Source: Polyodon spathula
Taxonomy: Eukaryota > Chordata > Actinopteri > Acipenseriformes > Polyodontidae
DNA length: 64,000 bases
Direction: 5' to 3'
Assembly (NCBI RefSeq): GCF_017654505.1
Contig: NC_054559.1
Span: forward strand, 15,933,370-15,997,369
Part shown: positions 57,216 to 64,000 of the stretch, in pieces
Numbering within the stretch: the stretch's first letter is position 1
Layout: every line of letters begins with the position of its first letter
The notes under the pieces: model-generated
Database searches by the model: none
What the model saw: the letters and a program-made list of their open reading frames with translations, nothing else
What the model was told of the DNA's origin: nothing
Made by a program: the position numbers and the translations under genes

Positions 57216-57726
57216 GATGATGATAATGATGATGAATATCAAACTTGCTTAAACAGTCAGGGAGCGAAAGAGAAAGAAAAGGTAGATAATAGGTAGATCG
57301 AGAGATAGATCTAATAGACTAGATTGAGGACAACGTATACAGTTGTTGTTTTATGAAATAGCATTTGAAAATATTAAAAGCAGACCTGAGTCATCTAGTG
57401 CAGCTCCACTTCAGATGGGTAGTGCTGGGCAAACCGTTCTGGTATTTTAGGGGATTCACTGAGGTTCTGGGGGTTTGTCGTGTGAATGAAGTCTGCAGCG
57501 TGAGGAGGGAGAGGCTGGCAAGTAGAGGTGTGTTTAAAGTCAGGTTATGGGAATCACCAGTACCTGGCCAGGCAGACAGCAGGAGCTGGTTTTAATACAC
57601 TGATAACTATTGCATACAGTACAGCAGCAGTACACACAGACAGCATCAAGCTGGAGGTAAGCATGGCATGTATTTTATTCTTATCTCCCTTGAGAAAGAT
57701 ATGTACAACATATATATATATATATA

Positions 57727-57787
<61 letters not shown>

Positions 57788-58377
57788 ATATTGTACATTT
57801 TAAGTAAAATCAAACCATGTAACTGAAAAAGACAGATAAATTCATGCTTGTTTAATTTAATTTCTGACTTTAATAGACCACCCATGCAATTAATTGAAAT
57901 AGTAAGAGAAAAGGAACACAAAGCCACACATGGTAAAATGCAGGAGGCTTTTTAGAATCTGTTTAAGATGCCCAATTAAAACACAAAGTGGTCTAACATT
58001 TTCACACATGATGTTTTTGTGCAGGTAGGTATATAAAGGATAATCACATTTGTTCACGCTTTTAAAGACATTTCAATAGAGGAATCTTTTCTCTGTGTAA
58101 TTAATTGAAAAGTATACCAGATAGAGATTTCTTTAGTGTCTTATACAATAACAAAAAGGTGAAGTGAAAGAACTGCTTGTTTTGCATGTTTTGATCCTCC
58201 AAAACCGAAATCCTTAATCAGCTCCATTTATTTTCAATTCATTTTTTTTCTGAGCTGCAGAAATGTACAAATAAAACAACTCCTTTATCTTAATTGATAC
58301 AAAGGAAAGCAGATCGTCTCAAAATGTCTCGAACATGTAGAAGATTCATTGTGTCTAATTTTCTCTTGCAGCCTTCA
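57216..58377. other. Intergenic sequence between TVP23A and the 29-bp array
   Basis: No gene seen. Contains an ATAGATAGATC-rich patch at 57283-57310 and a TA microsatellite at 57708-57792. Confidence 0.5.
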
Positions 58378-61300
58378 CATCCTTGTGATCCTGAAGACAG
58401 GGTTGGGAGTGTATTGATCCTGAAGACAGGGTTGGGAGTGTATTGATTCTGAAGACAGGGTTGGGAGTATATTGATTCTGAAGACAGGGTTGGGAGTGTA
58501 TTGATTCTGAAGACAGGGTTGGGAGTGTATTGATTCTGAAGACAGGGTTGGGAGTGTATTGATTGGGAGTGTTTGAGTCTGAAGACAGGGTTGGGAGTGT
58601 ATTGATTGGGAGTGTTTGAGTCTGAAGACAGGGTTGGGAGTGTATTGATTCTGAAGACAGGGTTGGGAGTGTATTGATTCTGAAGACAGGGTTGGGAGTG
58701 TATTGATTGGGAGTGTTTGATTCTGAAGACAGGGTTGGGAGTGTATTGATTCTGAAGACAGGGTTGGGAGTGTATTGATTCTGAAGACAGGGTTGGGAGT
58801 GTATTGATTCTGAAGACAGGGTTGGGAGTGTATTGATCCTGAAGACAGGGTTGGGATCCTGAAGATAGGGTTGGGAGTGTATTGATTGGGAGTGTATTGA
58901 TCCTGAAGACAGGGTTGGGAGTGTATTGATTCTGAAGACAGGGTTGGGAGTGTATTGATTCTGAAGACAGGGTTGGGAGTGTATTGATTCTGAAGACAGG
59001 GTTGGGAGTGTATTGATTCTGAAGACAGGGTTGGGAGTGTATTATTGGGAGTGATTCTGAAGACAGGGTTGGGAGTGTATTGATTCTGAAGACAGGGTTG
59101 GGAGTGTATTGATTCTGAAGACAGGGTTGGGAGTGTATTGATTCTGAAGACAGGGTTGGGAGTGTATTGAGTCTGAAGACAGGGTTGGGAGTGTATTGAT
59201 TCTGAAGACAGGGTTGGGAGTGTATTGATCCTGAAGACAGGGTTGGGAGTGTATTGATTCCTGAAGACAGGGTTGGGAGTGTATTGATTGGGAGTGTATT
59301 GATTCTGAAGACAGGGTTGGGAGTGTATTGATTCTGAAGACAGGGTTGGGAGTGTATTGATTCTGAAGACAGGGTTGGGAGTGTATTGATTGGGAGTGTA
59401 TTGAGTCTGAAGACAGGGTTGGGAGTGTATTGATTCTGAAGACAGGGTTGGGAGTGTATTGATCCTGAAGACAGGGTTGGGAGTGTATTGAGTCTGAAGA
59501 CAGGGTTGGGAGTGTATTGATCCTGAAGACAGGGTTGGGATCCTGAAGATAGGGTTGGGAGTGTATTGATTGGGAGTGTATTGATCCTGAAGACAGGGTT
59601 GGGAGTGTATTGATTCTGAAGACAGGGTTGGGAGTGTATTGATTCTGAAGACAGGGTTGGGAGTGTATTGAGTCTGAAGACAGGGTTGGGAGTGTATTGA
59701 TTCTGAAGACAGGGTTGGGAGTGTATTGATTGGGGTGTTTGAGTCTGAAGACAGGGTTGGGAGTGTATTGATTCTGAAGACAGGGTTGGGAGTGTATTGA
59801 TTCTGAAGACAGGGTTGGGAGTGTATTGATTGGGAGTGTTTGAGTCTGAAGACAGGGTTGGGAGTGTATTGATTCTGAAGACAGGGTTGGGAGTGTATTG
59901 ATTGGGAGTGTTTGAGTCTGAAGACAGGGTTGGGAGTGTATTGATTCTGAAGACAGGGTTGGGAGTGTATTGATTCTGAAGACAGGGTTGGGAGTGTATT
60001 GATTCTGAAGACAGGGTTGGGAGTGTATTGAGTCTGAAGACAGGGTTGGGAGTGTATTGATTCTGAAGACAGGGTTGGGAGTGTATTGATCCTGAAGACA
60101 GGGTTGGGAGTGTATTGATTCTGAAGACAGGGTTGGGAGTGTATTGATTCTGAAGACAGGGTTGGGAGTGTATTGAGTCTGAAGACAGGGTTGGGAGTGT
60201 ATTGATTCTGAAGACAGGGTTGGGAGTGTATTGATTGGGAGTGTTTGAGTCTGAAGACAGGGTTGGGAGTGTATTGATTCTGAAGACAGGGTTGGGAGTG
60301 TATTGATTCTGAAGACAGGGTTGGGAGTGTATTGATTCTGAAGACAGGGTTGGGAGTGTATTGATTCTGAAGACAGGGTTGGGAGTGTATTGATTCTGAA
60401 GACAGGGTTGGGAGTGTATTGATTCTGAAGACAGGGTTGGGAGTGTATTGAGTCTGAAGACAGGTTTGGGAGTGTATTGATCCTGAAGACAGGGTTGGGA
60501 TCCTGAAGATAGGGTTGGGAGTGTATTGATTGGGAGTGTATTGATCCTGAAGACAGGGTTGGGAGTGTATTGATTCTGAAGACAGGGTTGGGAGTGTATT
60601 GATTGGGAGTGTATTGAGTCTGAAGACAGGGTTGGGAGTGTATTGATTCTGAAGACAGGGTTGGGAGTGTATTGATCCTGAAGACAGGGTTGGGAGTGTA
60701 TTGATTCTGAAGACAGGGTTGGGAGTGTTTGATTGGGAGTGTATTGAGTCTGAAGACAGGGTTGGGAGTGTATTGATTCTGAAGACAGGGTTGGGAGTGT
60801 ATTGATTCTGAAGACAGGGTTGGGAGTGTATTGATTGGGAGTGTATTGATTCTGAAGACAGGGTTGGGAGTGTATTGATTCTGAAGACAGGGTTGGGAGT
60901 GTATTGATTCTGAAGACAGGGTTGGGAGTGTATTGATTCTGAAGACAGGGTTGGGAGTGTATTGATTCTGAAGACAGGGTTGGGAGTGTATTGATTCTGA
61001 AGACAGGGTTGGGAGTGTATTGATTCTGAAGACAGGGTTGGGAGTGTATTGATTCTGAAGACAGGGTTGGGAGTGTATTGATTCTGAAGACAGGGTTGGG
61101 AGTGTATTGATTCTGAAGACAGGGTTGGGAGTGTATTGATTCTGAAGACAGGGTTGGGAGTGTATTGATTCTGAAGACAGGGTTGGGAGTGTATTGATTC
61201 TGAAGACAGGGTTGGGAGTGTATTGATTGGGAGTGTTTGAGTCTGAAGACAGGGTTGGGAGTGTATTGATTCTGAAGACAGGGTTGGGAGTGTATTGATT

Positions 61301-62480
61301 CTGAAGACAGGGTTGGGAGTGTATTGATTCTGAAGACAGGGTTGGGAGTGTATTGATTCTGAAGACAGGGTTGGGAGTGTATTGATTCTGAAGACAGGGT
61401 TGGGAGTGTATTGATTCTGAAGACAGGGTTGGGAGTGTATTGATTCTGAAGACAGGGTTGGGAGTGTATTGATTCTGAAGACAGGGTTGGGAGTGTATTG
61501 ATTCTGAAGACAGGGTTGGGAGTGTATTGATTGGGAGTGTATTGATTCTGAAGACAGGGTTGGGAGTGTATTGATTCTGAAGACAGGGTTGGGAGTGTAT
61601 TGACATTGGGAGTGTATTGATTCTGAAGACAGGGTTGGGAGTGTATTGATTCTGAAGACAGGGTTGGGAGTGTATTGATTCTGAAGACAGGGTTGGGAGT
61701 GTATTGATCTGAAGATTCTGAAGACAGGGTTGGGAGACATTGATTGGGAGTGATTGATTGATTCTGAAGACAGGGTTGGGAGTGTATTGATTCTGAAGAC
61801 AGGGTTGGGAGTGTATTGATTGGGAGTGTTTGAGTCTGAAGACAGGGTTGGGAGTGTATTGATCCTGAAGACAGGGTTGGGAGTGTATTGATTCTGAAGA
61901 CAGGGTTGGGAGTGTATTGATTGGGAGTGTATTGATTCTGAAGACAGGGTTGGGAGTGTATTGATTCTGAAGACAGGGTTGGGAGTGTATTGATTCTGAA
62001 GACAGGGTTGGGAGTGTATTGATTGGGAGTGTATTGATCCTGAAGACAGGGTTGGGAGTGTATTGATTCTGAAGACAGGGTTGGGAGTGTATTGATTCTG
62101 AAGACAGTGTTGGGAGTGTATTGATTCTGAAGACGGGGTTGGGAGTGTATTAATTCTGAAGACAGGGTTGGGAGTGTTTGAGTCTGAAGACAGGGTTGGG
62201 AGTATATTGATTCTGAAGACAGGGTTGGGAGTGTATTGATTCTGAAGAAAGGGTTGGGTGTGTATTGATTCTGAAGACAGGGTTGGGAGTGTATTGATTC
62301 TGAAGACAGGGTTGGGAGTGTATTGATTGGGAGTGTATTGATTCTGAAGACAGGGTTGGGAGTGTATTGATCCTGATCCTGAAGATAGGGTTGGGATCCT
62401 GAAGATAGGGTTGGGAGTGTATTGATTGGGAGTGTATTGATTCTGAAGACAGGGTTGGGAGTGTATTGATTCTGAAGATA
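58378..62480. repeat. 29-bp minisatellite (4.1 kb, roughly 130 units)
   Basis: The basic unit contains GATTCTGAAGACAGGGTTGG followed by GAGTGTATT. Variants include GATCCTGAAG and GAGTCTGAAG, and a recurring 12-bp insertion (GATTGGGAGTGT) that adds a short partial unit. Three units make 87 bp, so the minus strand shows a 29-residue peptide repeat and all three minus frames stay open for 854 to 1416 codons. This is a by-product of a stop-free unit, not a gene: no splice structure, no family match. Each unit has GGGTTGGG on the plus strand. The array ends 487 bp before the CIITA exon. Confidence 0.95.
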
Positions 62481-62966
62481 GGTATTGAGGTCACAGAGAG
62501 AGTTTATAAGGTAACCAGGGTGTGACTGAGACATACTCAATCACATACAAAGTGAATCTGAATAACAAGATGACAAAACCAGGCTGCTCTTCCACTTTGA
62601 TTGGCTGCCCAGAGCTGAAGTGTGATGTGGAGTCAGTCTTTATTGATAGATGTTTGTTGATCTTTGAGTTTTAAAGTGCATTGAGTCTATTGGCAGCATG
62701 TCGGTCAGTGGCACTTCATGTCAGCTTCAACAGCCTCTCTCTGACCTGTGTATTTCAACTCATTGTGGTTCCTTAGACGTCACACACAATAAAGTCTGAA
62801 TAAAGTATTGTTCCCTTTGTTCTCCTTGTATCCAATCATATGTCTACTCTGCACAATCCACACTTGCTGGCTGAGCCCTGATTGAAAAGAGGAATAGGAA
62901 CTCTCAATGCAGTGTCTACTTCAGCGAGCGGTCTCTTAACTGTGCTTGCTCTGTATTGCTCCACAG
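62481..62966. other. Region upstream of the CIITA coding exon
   Basis: Unique sequence. An AG acceptor at 62965-62966 shows that an upstream non-coding CIITA exon should exist; I cannot place it. AATAAAG occurs at 62789 and 62800 without an obvious gene to serve. Confidence 0.4.
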
Positions 62967-63248
62967 CACACACGATGGTTCACTTTGAAGAGGTGCTGTC
63001 CCGCGTGAGGAGCTCGCTGCACAGTGTCTCCCGTCGCGGGGTCCAGGGCATGCTGTCACACCTGCTGGAGGCTGGTGTCCTGTCAAGGGATTACTACCTG
63101 TGCCTGCTCAAGGAGAAGGATGCTGAGGACCTAGCCAGGAGGATCGCCCTCCCAGTGTGGGAGAAATGGGACTTCTGCCACAGCACCATCCTCTGTGCGC
63201 TGGACAAAGCACAGAGCTGCAAAACCAAGGGACAGCCAGCTCTGACCA
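62967..63248 (+). CDS. CIITA: CIITA first coding exon (CARD-like domain), partial gene
   Basis: Acceptor CTCCACAG, eight leader bases, then ATG at 62975 and 91 codons to donor ACC A|GTAAGC. CIITA is the NLR-family transactivator that switches on MHC class II genes. The product begins MVHFEEVLSRVRSSLHSVSR and runs through LLEAGVLSRDYYLCLLKEKD, DLARRIALPVWEKWD and ILCALDKA. This matches the N-terminal CARD-like domain known from the dendritic-cell form of CIITA, including the LLS-Y--LL-E-D-E-LARKI pattern. Its place after NUBP1-TVP23A and its divergence from TVP23A are as in human. NLRC5 would be the alternative but does not fit the synteny. The acidic, GTPase and LRR parts lie beyond the window. 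Confidence 0.85.
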
Positions 63249-64000
63249 GTAAGCTTTCTGACTGTATTCATGTGTGACTAAATAATAATGATAGCGATCA
63301 CTGCTACTCTGTCGATCTTTCTGGAAGGTAACCCTCCTCCACGCAATCCTTATTCCACATGGACAATAGTGAAATAATACGATTCTCTCTCCTTGCATTG
63401 TGTGCAGTAGACTTCAAATAATCCCACTCCTGCTATCCCTTATGAATGTGGTACACCCTGGTGAAAACACAGTGCGCTGTAGCAAAGCCAATGAAAGCAC
63501 AAGCAGGTCTGGCAGATCACTAATCTGAACCATGGTTACATCATTCTGTGCAGATCTATCCAGATTTTTTTTTTTTAAATGTTTAAATGAAAGTTTGCAG
63601 TAAACTGGACCTTTTTTCAAACATTGTTTTAATCAAAAGCTATGTTAATAAACTCTTCAAAAAACAGTCCTTATAATTTATGTAAATAATGTGCACTTCC
63701 GTGAAGAACAGGTTCTGTATTAGCAGCAGGGTTAGGAAGGTTTTACTCTGAGGATGGCACTGGCTGTAAACTATGTTTGCTTGTCTTGGCGTGCTGTAAG
63801 GTTTAACCTGTCCATAGTCCACAACAGCAACGTGCTTTCCTTCTTCCACTGGCATCCTTGCAGGTCTCCGTTTGAAGGGGCACACAGGGTTATCCCTAAC
63901 TAGCTATCCATGTCTCTTTTTGCACCATGAGTCAGTTTTGCATCAACAACAGAACAGAAGAAGTGAAGTGGGAGTTTGTGCACGTTGTGTGGTTCCTGTT
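63249..64000 (+). other. CIITA: Start of CIITA intron
   Basis: Follows the GTAAGC donor. No further exon recognised before the window ends. Confidence 0.6.

Noticed and set aside
58290..62540. 1416-codon minus-strand open frame as a repetitive structural protein
   Set aside because: All three minus frames are open because the 29-bp unit has no stop; the peptide has no recognisable family, and unit variants include non-triplet insertions that would disrupt a real protein.

Overview
The window is vertebrate nuclear DNA: intron-containing genes with GT-AG junctions, long AT-rich introns, many microsatellites and minisatellites, a CR1-type LINE, L2-like tails and tRNA-derived SINEs. The gene order ATF7IP2(+) - EMP2(-) - TEKT5(-) - NUBP1(+) - TVP23A(-) - CIITA(+) is that of human 16p13.13. 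Repeat types and the compact ancestral gene order point to a non-teleost ray-finned fish. I favour a sturgeon or paddlefish (Acipenseriformes), but this is an inference from repeat style and synteny, not a database result.

Layout. 1-3100: no gene recognised. 3101-11776: ATF7IP2, with intact exons and exons broken by stops and frameshifts; its 3' region runs to about 12760. 16060-18036: EMP2 coding exons on the minus strand, with a possible non-coding first exon near 26801. 27100-31380: intergenic. 31385-38446: TEKT5, seven coding exons on the minus strand, intact. 38447-39081: shared head-to-head promoter containing an RFX-type X-box. 39082-48874: NUBP1, eleven coding exons, intact, 321 codons. 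51475-52610: a 5'-truncated CR1 LINE ending beside the TVP23A stop codon. 52619-55510: TVP23A on the minus strand, with a nonsense codon and a splice junction that does not keep frame. 58378-62480: a 4.1-kb minisatellite. 62967-63248: the first coding exon of CIITA, encoding its N-terminal CARD-like domain; the rest of that gene lies beyond the window.

How it fits together. These genes are neighbours by ancient synteny, not a pathway. NUBP1 is a cytosolic Fe-S scaffold, TEKT5 a sperm-flagellum protein, EMP2 a tetraspan membrane protein, TVP23A a Golgi protein, CIITA the MHC class II transactivator, and ATF7IP2 a SETDB1 cofactor. What stands out is uneven preservation: EMP2, TEKT5, NUBP1 and the CIITA exon are clean, while TVP23A and parts of ATF7IP2 carry disabling changes. 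This would suit one copy of a duplicated (polyploid) segment losing genes one at a time, but assembly error must be excluded. In ATF7IP2 every lesion lies in exons that could be skipped without loss of frame, leaving a 305-codon core (NLS, coiled coil, SUMO-interacting motif, FN3). The window is also unusually rich in minisatellites: about a dozen unrelated arrays, several close to splice sites.
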